A stretch of DNA of 64,000 nucleotides from Haematobia irritans (lineage: Eukaryota; Arthropoda; Insecta; Diptera; Muscidae), in NCBI RefSeq assembly GCF_050003625.1, contig NC_134398.1, positions 65,356,891-65,420,890 on the forward strand. Reading direction: 5' to 3'. The translations under genes and the position numbers were made by a program. Below, in pieces: positions 45,243 to 57,413 of this stretch (its first letter is position 1; the number at the start of each line of letters is the position of its first letter). The notes below the pieces were generated by a model. The model was not told the DNA's origin, searched no databases, and worked only from the letters and a program-made list of their open reading frames with translations.

Positions 45243-45314
45243 GGTCGGAGCAGGGATTGAACCCACGACCCTTTGCATGCAAGGCAGACATGCTAACCAC
45301 TGCTCCACGTGGCA
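45243..45314 (-). other. R1 tRNA-like module in TAM-A copy C
   Basis: Minus strand: GCCACGTGGAGCAGTGGTTA, TGCCTTGCATGCAAAGGG with TGC in the loop, GGTTCAATCCCTGC. A long T-run (T21 with interruptions, about 45209-45240) lies just downstream in its direction of reading. Confidence 0.6.
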
Positions 45315-45428
45315 AACAAATGTATGTTTCTGTTAAATAATGTTATGTTTGCATGGGCTCGTGGGCGCTGCAAACTATGCTATATAAATGTAACTTAAAA
45401 CGATAATTATCTACTGGTGACTATAACA

Positions 45429-45501
45429 GCTACGTAGCCCAGTGGATAGTGTGTTGGCTTACAAACTGTATGGTCCTCGGTTCGATTCTCCGTGCAGGCG
45501 A
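45429..45501 (+). other. R2 tRNA-like module in TAM-A copy C
   Basis: TAGCCCAGTGG A-box and GGTTCGATTCT B-box. R1 and R2 start 114 bp apart and point away from each other. Confidence 0.6.
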
Positions 45502-45504
45502 AAG

Positions 45505-45562
45505 GTAAAATTTAAAAAATTTATAAAAGTGAATAATTTCTTCAACATTATTTGTATTACAG
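45505..45562 (+). other. Candidate GT-AG mini-intron after R2
   Basis: CGAAAG/GTAAAATTTAAAAAA...ATTTGTATTACAG/AGAAAGG, 58 nt, with a T-rich tract and a GAATAAT branch-like word. In the normal size range of short dipteran introns. Confidence 0.45.
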
Positions 45563-45822
45563 AGAAAGGTGCCAATAACTAAAAAATTTCGTGGAAGTGA
45601 AAATTACGAGTATGTTAGGGAATGAGCATAATCGTGTTTGGGAAAAATTCTTCCAAGCATATAATATTTTTGGCTCAAAATGCTTCCAAACATATAATAT
45701 GTTCACATAAAACAAACACATTAATGTTTCGGCAGTATGCAATAATATATGTGCTTCCTGCAAAATATGTTTGGAACATATGTTAAAGAAGCGATTTTTT
45801 TTGAGGGTGTATAAAATATATA

Positions 45823-46790
45823 CACGGATGAAAAAGACTGTTTTTCATATGTTTGGCTATAAACATTATATGTTTGGAACACAAATTTTTAAACACAATA
45901 TTTTTGAGTGCAAGCATATAATGTTCATAAACTAGCATAACATGTTTGGGACATATATGTTAATATGTTAGAACATATTATGTTTGGGACATAAAATGTT
46001 TGTAAATATAATATGCTTGGATGCAAACATATATTAATTTAGAAATAGCCTATAAACATATATGTGTTTAGTAGCTTGGAGCGCTATTTAACAGGGAGCG
46101 ATATTGAATTAAGTTGGTGGTTGTTGCTTGTTATTACAAAATTAACATTTTATTTTCCCTTGGGCAATTGATCAGCTACTTCTTTGATCCTTACAAACTG
46201 TGTGGTCCGCTGTTCGAATCCCGTCCGGCAAAAGGTAAAATTAAAATAAAAAAAATCATACAATTGAATAATTTCTTCTACAATGTTTGTATTACAGAAA
46301 AAGGTGCTAAGAACTAAAAAATCTCGTGGAAGTGAGAAAGATGTGATATACAATTAGGCAGAAACAAAATTTTGCGCATTCAGGTCGAAAACCTATGTTG
46401 TTAGCACCTATATTACCTGTTTATTTTCATAATTCATTATGATTGTAAATATATAAATAAATAAATAAAATTTTTAGCACAATATTGTTTGGGTGCATAT
46501 TTTTGGGTGCAATATTTTTGGGTGCAAAATGCTTCCAAACATATTATATGTTCACATAATAACATATTGTTTTTTGGAAGACAACATTATTGAATTTGGA
46601 TGCAAAAATACAAAATGTTTGGAACTTAGACTACTCAAACATATATTGTTTAGACCAATATGCTTTCAAACATATTATATATTGGAAGAGATCAAACATA
46701 TAAATGTTTGGGCAATACCCAAAAATGTATATGCTTGAAGCAAAATATGTTTGGGAGTATATGTTACAGAAGCGATTTTTTGTGAGGGTG
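45823..46790 (+). mobile_element. TAM-A2 copy next to TAM-A copy C
   Basis: TA at 45821-45822 and 46791-46792. Left end CACGGATGAAAAAGACTG, right end (reverse complement) CACCCTCACAAAAAATCGCT. Colinear with 34018-34991, including the R2 remnant and GT...AG segment (46235-46297, 63 nt). Only 11 bp, including both TAs, separates it from copy C. Confidence 0.8.
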
Positions 46791-46834
46791 TACCTATCGA
46801 CTCAGAATCACCCCTTGAGTTGACCAAACCCTTA

Positions 46835-46942
46835 GTGTCCGTCCGTCTGTCTGTCCATATATTTTTTTGTTTGCAGGATTCGAGAGTCACGATAATTTCG
46901 TGTCACGAAAATGTTCGAGAGTCACGATAATTTCGTGTCACG
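46835..46942. repeat. GTCCGTCTG tract and a tandem 27-bp direct repeat
   Basis: A DINE-like GTCCGTCCGTCTGTCTG piece is followed by two copies of CGAGAGTCACGATAATTTCG (TGTCACG), each holding the near-palindrome CACGATAATTTCGTG. Confidence 0.6.
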
Positions 46943-46954
46943 TGCACACCTCTA

Positions 46955-48290
46955 ATTCTGGGTTGTGTTGAAATTCTGATTCGATCTGAGCATGTCCGTC
47001 CGTCTGTTGAAATCACGCTAACTTCCGAACGAGACAAGCTATCGACTTGAAACTTGGCACAAGTAGTTGTTATTGATGTAGGTCGGATGGTAAAGCAAAT
47101 GGACCATATCGGTCCACCTTTACGTATAGCCCTCATATAAACGGACCACCAAATTTGGCTTGCGGGGACTGTAAGAGAAACAAATTTCATCCGATCCGAC
47201 TGAAATTTGGTACATGGTGTCAGCATATGCTCTCTAATAACCATGCAACAATTGGCCCACATCGGTCTATAATTATATGTAGCCCCCATATAAACCGATC
47301 AACCGATTTGGCTTGCGGAGCCTCTAAGAGAAGCAAATTTCATCCGATCCGGCTGAAATTTGGTACATGGTGTAAGTATATGGTCTCTAACAACTATGCA
47401 AAAATTGGTCCACATCAGTCAATAATTATATATAGCCCCCATATAAACCGATCCCCCGATTTGGCTTGCGGAGCCTCTAAGAGAACCAAATTTCATCCGA
47501 TCCGGCTGAAATTTGGTACATGGTGTTAGTATATGGTCTCTAATGACCATGCAAAAAACGATCGACATCGGTCCATAATTATATATAGCCCCCATATAAA
47601 CCGATCACCAAATTTGAACTCCGGAGGCTCTTGGAAGACCAAAATTCATCTGATTCAGTTGAAATTTGGTACGTGGTGTTAATATATCGCCTCAAATACC
47701 CATGCAAAAATTGGTCGAAATCGGTCCATAATTATATGTAGCCCCCATATAAACCGATCCCCAGATTTGACCCCCGGAGCCCCTTGGAAGAGCAAATTCA
47801 TCCGAATCGGTTGAAATTTGGTACGTGATGTTAGTATATAGTATCCAACAACCATGCAGGAATTGGTTCATATCAGTCCGTAGTTATATATAGCCCCCAT
47901 ATAAACCGATCCCCAGATTTGACCTCCGGTGCCTTTTGGAGAATCAAAATTCATCCGATCTGGTTGAAATTTGGTACGTGTATGATATTTAACAGCCATG
48001 CCAAAAGTGGTCCATATCAGTCCATAATCATATATAGCCCCCATATAAACCGATCCCGAGATTTGGTTTTGGAGGCTCTTGGAGGAGAAAATTTCATCCG
48101 AGTCAGTTGAAATTTGCTACATTGTACTATTATATGGCCGTTAAAAACCATGCCCAACGAGCTACATAACGGTTTATAGTTATATATAGAGCCCTCAGAT
48201 AAATGGATCCCCAATCACACAAAAATGGGTCGATATCAAGTTCATAATTGTATATAGCCCCCATATAAGCGACCCTATATTTCAATATGG
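46955..48290 (+). mobile_element. DINE-alpha, head and tail truncated
   Basis: Starts at TTCTGGGTTGTG and GTCCGTCCGTCTG, then about nine array units. Anchors at 47296, 47450, 47602, 47755, 47907 and 48051 give spacings 154, 152, 153, 152 and 144 bp. It ends in the array at GCCCCCATATAAGCGACCC. Multi-unit open frames here are periodic artefacts. Confidence 0.7.
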
Positions 48291-48338
48291 GGGTCGAGCA
48301 GATACCACCGCACGAGCCGATGGTATCTGCTCATATTG
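48283..48338. repeat. Perfect hairpin
   Basis: GAGCAGATACCA (48296-48307) pairs with TGGTATCTGCTC (48321-48332) around a 13-nt loop. The outer CAATAT and ATATTG extend the stem past a 7-nt bulge. It lies at the broken end of DINE-alpha. Confidence 0.75.
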
Positions 48339-48835
48339 TGATGGGGCTTCTGTATAGACTTGTGTTATAATTTAATTTATTAATCAGAGGAGCCACTTTG
48401 CCTTACATTTAGAGTTCAATTGGCGTCAAATGTGAAATTTTGAGCTCGTTTGCACACACAACTAAGAAAGATAATTTTATCGATCCATTTTTGGTACCGT
48501 CCACAATAAAAGTACAAAAAAGTGGTAATAAAATGAGATTTAGCCGGAGTCGAATCCGAAGTAGGAGTTGAGGCGGATGAAAAATTCAGCAGTCGGCGCC
48601 TACTCAACTCCACAGCCCTGGCTACACACAAAAAAAAAAAATACGAAATTCCCTTTTCTTATAAAGTAGTTTCTTTCAGATCAAATAAAACAGAATTTAT
48701 GATAAGCGAGACATCGATTGCTTCTAAAATTTTTTATTTGCTTTTAAAAAATTTTTTTTGGCATCAAAAGAAAACTTTGCTCGTCTAAACTTTCGTTCCT
48801 CAGAAAAGAAAACTCTTCTTTCAGTGAATAACCCA
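48339..48835. other. Unassigned, with GGAGTCG-like patch
   Basis: Contains GCCGGAGTCGAATCCGAAG and CTCAACTCCACAGCCCTGG (48540-48625), a degenerate repeat also seen at 63172-63263. Otherwise AT-rich; no gene. Confidence 0.4.
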
Positions 48836-48943
48836 AGTAATTCGTTTGAAGACGACAGTCTTTACTGGAAATTTTACGCAATCCATGGTGGATGGTACAT
48901 AATATTCGGCCTGCCTGAAGTTACGGCCTATATACTTGTTTTC
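48836..48943 (+). repeat. DINE-alpha tail fragment
   Basis: TTACGCAATCCATGGTGGAT, GGTACATAATATTCGGCC, ACGGCCTATATACTTGTTTT: only the 3' end of DINE-alpha. Confidence 0.7.
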
Positions 48944-49689
48944 ATTATAATGTCACATTCCCACCACCAATCCCCTCCCAAGGCTGAAATAAAAAATAAA
49001 ATATTTTAGCCGATAAGTTGGCCGATCACTCAATATTCGACATTCCATATGTTAAATATCATTTAGAAATATTTGAAATCACACAACATCGATTTTCTTG
49101 TCTCTCATTACATTGGCATTTGTCATTCAATGGTATTGCGCGCACAGACAGAAAACATCAGCGCCACAAGAAACCAAGAAAATACCATTGAAACACTCTA
49201 AAGGGCTGGCGAAATAAACAATCTTTGCAAAATATTTGAGAAATGCTGTACACAAAAATGTTGAAAGGTTGTCTTAATTGTTGGGGTTTTCAAAATTGAT
49301 GAGCTGCCTTTAGTAGACCTCAAATACGCGCATCACCGCAATAAGACAATATCACATCCCATTACAGAGTGTTGTAGATCATTCCAATGAAGTTGATAGC
49401 CTGGGAATGTTTCCTTTTAGTCAGCGTCAAAATAGTATCACAATGAGTTAACATGCATTTGCTGAACCGGTTATATTTAAAAGGAATACAAGCAGGACTG
49501 CCAATTTTTCCGATTTATCGACATTTTGACGATTTTTGTCACGAAAATGACGATATTAGGCTCCGTTCAAACATTGTTCTGGAAGTCATTTGTTTACACC
49601 GAAAAGCAAGCAAAAGAGAGATTTGACAATTGTCAGATAGAGAAACTGCAAGTTAATAAATAAGGATAATATGACCTAATTTTAGCAAA
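48944..49689. other. Unassigned sequence
   Basis: Mostly unmatched. 49497-49560 (GGACTGCCAATTTTTCCG, GACGATTTTTGTCACG) belongs to the dispersed repeat at 38216-38400. No gene. Confidence 0.4.
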
Positions 49690-49985
49690 CTGGGCGATGT
49701 ATATATGGGAGCTATATCTAAATCTGAACTGATTTTGATGAGTTTGGCATATATAGTTTGTACTATAGAAGATTACACTGTACTAACTTTGAGAAATATC
49801 GGTAAGTAAATAAGGTCTTTATGGTCAAGTTTGGGAAAATCGGGCGGATCGAAATGTGAACCGATATCGATGAAATTTTGCGTACTTTAAGGGTGCTTAA
49901 TTGCCTTAAATATACATTTTGAATATTTAAATATTTACTGGATCGCGTTCGCATACCTTTTGGTATATCCACTCAGAATGCGTAA
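49690..49985 (-). repeat. DINE-gamma-like fragment, diverged
   Basis: ATATATGGGAGCTATATCTA, AATCTGAACTGATTTTGA and AAAATCGGGCG are reversed DINE-gamma array words; further right the match fades. Confidence 0.45.
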
Positions 49986-50185
49986 TACAAACATGTATTA
50001 ATTATATTGGAATAGTATAACAGTACAAAAGTACACATACAGGTATAATTATCCGAAAAGCAATCAAACAAATTTTTAAATAAAAATGTTGTAGTAATAG
50101 TAGTTATATTTTAGAAAAATAAATTTTTTGATCTTTATTTTCAAATAAAATAAATTCAAGGAAATTGCAAATTTTGAAGTAAAAT

Positions 50186-51826
<1,641 letters not shown>

Positions 51827-52495
51827 CTGTTGCCATATGATGGTTGCCAAAATCTGGGACATTGCGCCGTACATTCCGGGATTTATCGGGACAAGCCAAA
51901 ACAGTCCCATTTTTCGAAAATAGTTTCCCATATTTTATCACTTGGTAAATTTCCATAAACGCCATGGCGTAGTCGTTATTGTCTGCACATGTTGAAATTC
52001 CTAAATATGCTGGAACCTCAAATGTACATTTAAAAAGTATGAAAATCCAAAAACATTTTTGAAATCGATTTGTGCCCCATTCCTGTATATCGAACGAAAA
52101 CCCATTCGAAAGGAAGGCAGTCACTCGAATTCGATTGAATTTGGGTTTTTCTATTTTTGAAAGTTGGTATCGTTTGTATGAGAATACATCGATTATCAAA
52201 AATGAGTATTTTAAAATTTTTGGTCTGAAAATTCATTCAAATGTTAACAATGTGTTTACTTTTTTCTTGACACATATTGTATATTTTCGTTTATTACCCA
52301 AAACAAAATATGAAGTAACTTGCCTTTCGAAATAGAGGAACCAAAATCAATTTTTTTCGTTTGGAATACGAAAGAAATCTTTCGTTCGATATATAGGAAA
52401 AGGACATTAATTTCAATGGAAAAAAATTAAAGCATATGTCTTGAGTAATTGAAATTCCGGAATTTTGTGAAAGATTCGGAATACTACCTGGAGAC
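51827..52495. other. Unassigned sequence
   Basis: No matching family found in the window; the minus-strand frame 51759-52199 shows no domain. Confidence 0.35.
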
Positions 52496-52499
52496 GAAA

Positions 52500-53606
52500 T
52501 TTCGGGACCATTTGTTTCAAACCGGTTAAGATTAAGATATAGCTCTCATATATACGTTCTTCCGAGTTGGGCAAATATAATCTGAATAGCCACATTTTAC
52601 ATACAATTTCAATTATGATTTACCCATATTGTATATTCCACACACCGCAATAGCATACTTCTCACAGAATCGGTTGGGAATAATTTAAGCCTATGACTTC
52701 TATAATTATCGCCCGATTTGTCCAAATATTATCTTAAAATCCACAGCTGACCACCTATATTGGCGAGATCTAGCCCATATCCTTGCAAAATCGGCAGAGT
52801 AGCCATAATTTATAAATCATAAATGCACTTTTACTCAATTGCATAAAAATGATTTTAGTTTTAATTACACTGAAAAAACAGTGAACCCACCTGGAAGAAA
52901 AATTTTGGTTAATTTTAGAAAATTTCGATTATTTTTAGAAGATTTTAACTAAACAGTACTACAAACGCTGGCATCACGCCGATATCACAAAAATAAGTAA
53001 ATATTTTTCGACAAATTCAAGAAAATTTATTAGACATAATTAATTTTTTTCACTTTATAGTTTGAAGGAAAAAATTGGAGTTCAAAATGGCAAGAATGTA
53101 TTTAGTGCCATACGAAGTTAAAGATGGGCGAATTATTGGTAAAATTTACAAAATTTAAGAAATTCTGAACTATTTTGTGGGATACACGATTTTAGTTAAT
53201 TGTTGTGCTTCATTTGTGTATAATTTTTTCCTCTGTTTTAGTTAATTTAACTAACGTACACAAAAAATATTAGAGTCATGGAAACTTTCTTAAAATGTAA
53301 TAATTCCATGAACTAAAAGAGAGTTAAATCGGCTTTAGTGAAATATAGGGTTCACTTTTTTTTTTGAGTGTACCTACATTTTTACCTTACATTGTGTTTC
53401 ATCCCAGAGCGTTATCTGATTTATGTTTTAATTGTAGAAAATTTGTAGAAGTGCAAACAATTTTTCCAAAGCGCTTCAGATTTAAACAAATGTACATTCC
53501 AATTTAGAGCTCTATACAGCTCCCAATAAATGTGATGGATTCGAGATGGTACCAAAAATTTTGTTCTACATGGTGGTGAAGGGTATGATAGGGTCGGCTC
53601 CGTCCG
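52500..53606 (+). mobile_element. DINE-gamma, partial, hosting TAM-E
   Basis: Enters in the last array unit (AAACCGGTTAAGATTAAGAT, ATAGCTCTCATATATACG) and runs to the tail (GTGGTGAAGGGTATGATAGG, GTCGGCTCCGTCCG). TAM-E (52868-53370) interrupts it; the tail is cut by a CACCCAGAAAAAAGTG end. Confidence 0.65.
52868..53370 (+). mobile_element. TAM-E, nested in DINE-gamma
   Basis: TA at 52866-52867 and 53371-53372. Left end CACTGAAAAAACAGTGAACC; the right end reversed starts CACTCAAAAAAAAAAGTG and also continues GAACC. 503 bp. Relics at 28722-29110 and 37230-37445. Confidence 0.85.
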
Positions 53607-54060
53607 CACCCAGAAAAAAGTGCCTTCGAAACTAAAGGAAAAAATGTTTATTAATTTATTTTAGCCATTTATTTCCATTAAGTTAAATTTTTTTACGAAA
53701 TAATAAAATTTACTTGTTTCAGTAAAAAAATCCTAAACTGAAAGCAGTTAGGAACAGTTCATTAACTAGAATAAGGCATAGAATTTTACTAATACTGTTT
53801 TCTTCGCTGGGTATAAGAATTTACTACTGAACAAGAGAACACTGATAGCAAAGCATTCGTAAAAATAAACAAAAACCGAACTAAAACCAAGTTTCCTCAA
53901 ATTTAGTAAAATTTCTTATAAAACGATAACACTGAATTCCGTTATTATAGAAAGCTTATCATACATACGAATAACATTTGGCATAGAAAAATATTTTAGT
54001 TCATTCGTACTAAGAAGTATTCAATCCTTTCAAAACTTAAGGAAACACACTTGTTAGAAT
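53607..54060 (+). repeat. TAM-H-like element
   Basis: Starts CACCCAGAAAAAAGTGCCTT. The same end, reversed, is at about 57666-57692 (TCACTTTTTTCTGGGTG). The right boundary is uncertain. No coding capacity. Confidence 0.45.
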
Positions 54061-54313
54061 ATAGGAAATTTTCAGATATGTTTGCGCGTGAGTTGTTTTT
54101 TTAGTTGGAATCGCGTTGTTATGGTATACGGAGAGATTGTAAAAAAATAATATAGTAAAATAATATAATAAATAACAAATAAAATATTTGTTATTTTAAA
54201 TTAGTGGGAAAATTTTCGTTTTTTTTTCAAAATTATTGAACATAAATAACAAACAATAAGTCTATCACTTCATACAGTGACGCTAACCTTTTGTGAAAAA
54301 ATTGGTTTATGAT
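54061..54313. other. Unassigned sequence
   Basis: AT-rich with AATAAATAACAAATAAAA words. Nothing recognised. Confidence 0.35.
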
Positions 54314-56250
54314 TTGTATACCCTGCTCCACACTGTGGAACAGGGTATTATAAGTTAGGTTAGGTTAGGTTATGTGGCAGCCCGATGTATCAGGCTCATT
54401 TAGACTATTCAGTCCATTGTGATACCACAGTGGTGAACTTCTCTCTTATCACTGAGTGCTGCTCGATTCCATGTTAAGCTCAATGACAAGGGACCTTCTT
54501 TTTATAGCCGAGTCCGAACGGCGTTCCACCTTGCAGTGAAACCACTTAGAGAAGTTTTGAAACCCTCAGAAATGTCACCAGCATTACTGAGGTGGGATAA
54601 TCCACCGCTGAAAAACTTTTTGGTGTTCGGTCGTAGCAGGAATCGAACCCACGACCTTGTGTATGCAAGGCGGGCATGCTAACCATTGCACCACGTGCAT
54701 ATGTTTGCAACACCCAGAAGGAGACGAGATAGACACATGGTGTCTTTGGCAAAAATGCTCAGGGTGGGCTCCCGATTCGACATAGCGATGTCCGTCATTT
54801 TTGTAATCAAAGTCTAGGTCGCAGTTTTAGTCCAATCGACTTCAAATTTGGCACAAGTATGTGTTTTGGCTCAGAATAGATCCCTATTGATTTTGGAAGT
54901 TCAGATTTCGCCCGATTTACACTCATATGACCACAGAGGCCAATTTTTTGCTCCGATTTAGTTGAAATTTTGCACAGGGAGTAGAATTATCATTGTAGCT
55001 ATGCGTGCCAAATTTGGTTGAAATCGGTTCAGATTTAGATATAGCTCCAAAATATAGCTTTCGCCCGATTTACACTCATATGACCACAGTGGCCAATCTT
55101 TAACTCCGATTAAGTTGAGATTTTGCACAGGGAGTAGAATTAGCATTGTAGCTATGCGTGCCAAATTTGGTTGAAATCGGTTCAGATTTCGATATAGCTC
55201 CCATATATATCGTTCGCCCGATTTACACTCATATGACCACAGTGGCCAATCTTTTACTCCGATTTAATTGAAATTTTGCACAGGGAGTAGAATTGGCATT
55301 GTAGATATGCGTGCCAAATTTGGTTGAAATCGGTTCAGATTTAGATATAGCTCCAATATATAGCTTTCGGCCGATTTACACTCATATGACCACAGAGGCC
55401 AATTTTTAACTCCGATTTAGTTGAAATATTGCACAGGAAGTAGAATTATCATTGTAGCTATGCGTGCCAAATTTGGTTGAAATCGGTTCAGATTTAGATA
55501 TATCTCCCATATATAGCTTTCGCCCGATTTACACTCATATGACCACAGAGGCCAATTTTTAACTCCGATTTAGTTGAAATATTGCACAGGGAGTAGAATT
55601 ATCATTGTTGCTATGCGTGCCAAATTTGGTTGAAATCGGTTCAGATTTAGATATAGCTCCCATATATATGTTTTTCTGATTTCGAAAAAAATGGTCAAAA
55701 TACCAACATTTTCCTTGTTAAATCGCAACTGCTTAGGGCGTTTTCGTTTCACAAAAAATATGTTGTACTGGTGTTACACTACTTTTTCCCTCATTGTATT
55801 TTCGCTCAAATAATAGTGTCATTCCAAAGTTATTGTTAATGCATCTTTTTCCCAATCGAAATCGCCATTAGTCGAAAAGTTGTAAAAATGACTCTAATTT
55901 TCCTAAACTTCTAATACATATATATCGAGCGATAAATCATAAATAAACTTGTGCGAAGTTTCCTTAAAATTGTTTCAGATTTAAACGTTTCCCATATTTT
56001 TTTACTAACATTGTATTCCACCCTAGTGCATTAGCCGACTTAAATTTTGAGTCTATAGATTTTGTAGAAGTCTATCAAATTCTTCCAGACCGAGTGATAT
56101 TTAAATGTATGTATTTGGGACAAACCTTTATATATATATCCCCCAACACATTTGACGGATGTGATATGGTATCGAAAATTTAGATCTACAAAGTGGTGCA
56201 GGGTATAATATAGTCGGCCCCGCCCGACTTTAGACTTTCGTTACTTGTTT
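54314..56250 (+). mobile_element. DINE-gamma, near-complete copy hosting SINE-A
   Basis: Head TATACCCTGCTCCACACTGT and GGGTATTATAAGTT, then SINE-A, then the head resumes (GCATATGTTTGCAAC). The array has anchors at 54913, 55066, 55219, 55372 and 55525, each exactly 153 bp apart. Tail GTGCAGGGTATAATATAGTC, GGCCCCGCCCGAC. The middle part (55730-55865) carries a short unmatched insertion (GGGCGTTTTCGTTTCAC). Confidence 0.75.
54355..54697 (-). repeat. SINE-A, complete copy
   Basis: On the minus strand: tRNA-like head (54628-54695) with GGTGCAATGGTTAGCATGCC, anticodon-arm-like CCTTGCATACACAAGG and B-box GGTTCGATTCC; then CACCAAAAAGTTTTTCAGCG, a body of about 200 bp, and a 3' tail AACCTAACCTAACCTAA. 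The head is closest to tRNA-Ala with TGC in the loop, judged by eye. It depends on a LINE for movement; no partner LINE is identified. Confidence 0.8.
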
Positions 56251-56565
56251 ATATTTGTAGGTATTGAAATTGTAAAAGGAGGACAAAATCGTTACGCAGC
56301 ATCTTATTAAAAGAGAAAGGAACAAGAAGAAGAAAAGCATTACGTTTTACAGTTGGTAACTTTACATGGAAGTTGGAAATAGTGGAATAATAAACTAATA
56401 TTTCAAGACTAGTCGATGCCGTTAATTCTTAATAAATATATTTAATATATTAATAAAACATGTCTTTTATTGAAGAAAAAAATGTCTATATAAATAAATA
56501 AAACTGTATTTAAAAACAAAGGTAAGCAGTTCTAATTTTGAAGTAAAAGGTTTACAACAAATATG
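56251..56565. other. Unassigned sequence
   Basis: AT-rich, purine-rich at 56320-56345 (AAGGAACAAGAAGAAGAAAA). Nothing recognised. Confidence 0.35.
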
Positions 56566-57413
56566 TAGGTTAGGTTAGGTATAGTGGCAGCCCGATATTT
56601 CAGGATCACTTAGACTACACAGAAAAAATTTCCGTAGTTAAACTAACGCTAAATTTAACTTATTTTTATTGGAAAAAATTATTTGCTTGTATTTAATTTT
56701 ATTATTTTTATCGAAATTTTCCACAGCTTAATGAAATCTTACTTTTTCTAAGTATGTCTCAAAAATTTTATGAACTAAACGTGAGTATAAAGTTCAATGA
56801 CCGTACACATAAGTTCAATATGAACTAAAACAAATGAAAATTTTCATACGATCCCCAAAAATAGTAAGAATGAACTACTTTATGGTTAAAATGGTCATGA
56901 TTTGGCGCCAATGATTTTCTTCTTTACTATTAGTTAATTTTTTCTTCTATGAGATGATGTAATTTCGTGAACTTCAGTTAAAAAGTACAACAGGGCATTA
57001 AAATGTGCTGGTTTTAACAACGCTTTGTGGAAATCTCAAAATGTGGAGGAAAATTTTGTTCAATTTTCGTGCGTGGTAGTTCATTCTTCATATAAACCAG
57101 TACACTTTGTTCTCGGTGTATTCAGTCCATTGTGATACCATAGTGGTGAACTTCTCTCTTATTACTGAGTGCTGCCTGATTCTATATTAAGTTCAATGAC
57201 AAAGGACCTCCTTTTTATAGCCGAGTCCGAACGGCGTTCCACATTGCTGTGAAACTACTTAGAGAAACTTTGAAACCCTCAGAAATGTCACCAGCATTAC
57301 TGAGGAGGGATAATACGCCGCTAAAAAACTTTTTGGTGTTTCGTCGAAACTGGGTTTGAACCCTCGACCCTGTGTATGCAAGGTGGGCATGCTAACCATT
57401 GCACCACGGTGGC
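56566..57413 (-). repeat. SINE-A, near-complete, split by TAM-D
   Basis: Tail GGTTAGGTTAGGTATAGTGG at the left, tRNA-like head ending CACCACGGTGGC at the right. TAM-D divides the word GACTATTCAGTCC at its TA. B-box slightly mutated (GGTTCAAACCC). Confidence 0.85.
56618..57118 (+). mobile_element. TAM-D, nested in SINE-A
   Basis: TA at 56616-56617 and 57119-57120; the uninterrupted SINE elsewhere has a single TA here, so the duplication is proven. Ends CACAGAAAAAATTTCC and, reversed, CACCGAGAACAAAGTG. 501 bp, non-coding. Confidence 0.9.

Larger units (their letters stand above)
44006..45809 (+). mobile_element. TAM-A copy C, reference full-length copy
   Basis: TA at 44004-44005 and 45810-45811. 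Left end CACTGTTAGAAAAATATG, right end (reverse complement) CACCCTCAAAAAAAATCGCT; 1804 bp. Subterminal regions carry many ATATGTTTGGGACAT words. The core is shared with TAM-B: GAATTCCTTCCAAATTTTAA, then R1, a spacer with TATATAAATGTAAC, R2 and the GT...AG segment. No open frame resembles a transposase. Confidence 0.85.

Noticed and set aside
54546..54752. Open frames across SINE-A copies (also 4750-5118, 22141-22443, 57259-57444)
   Set aside because: They follow the SINE body and antisense tRNA-like head in different copies; the shared peptide words come from shared repeat DNA.
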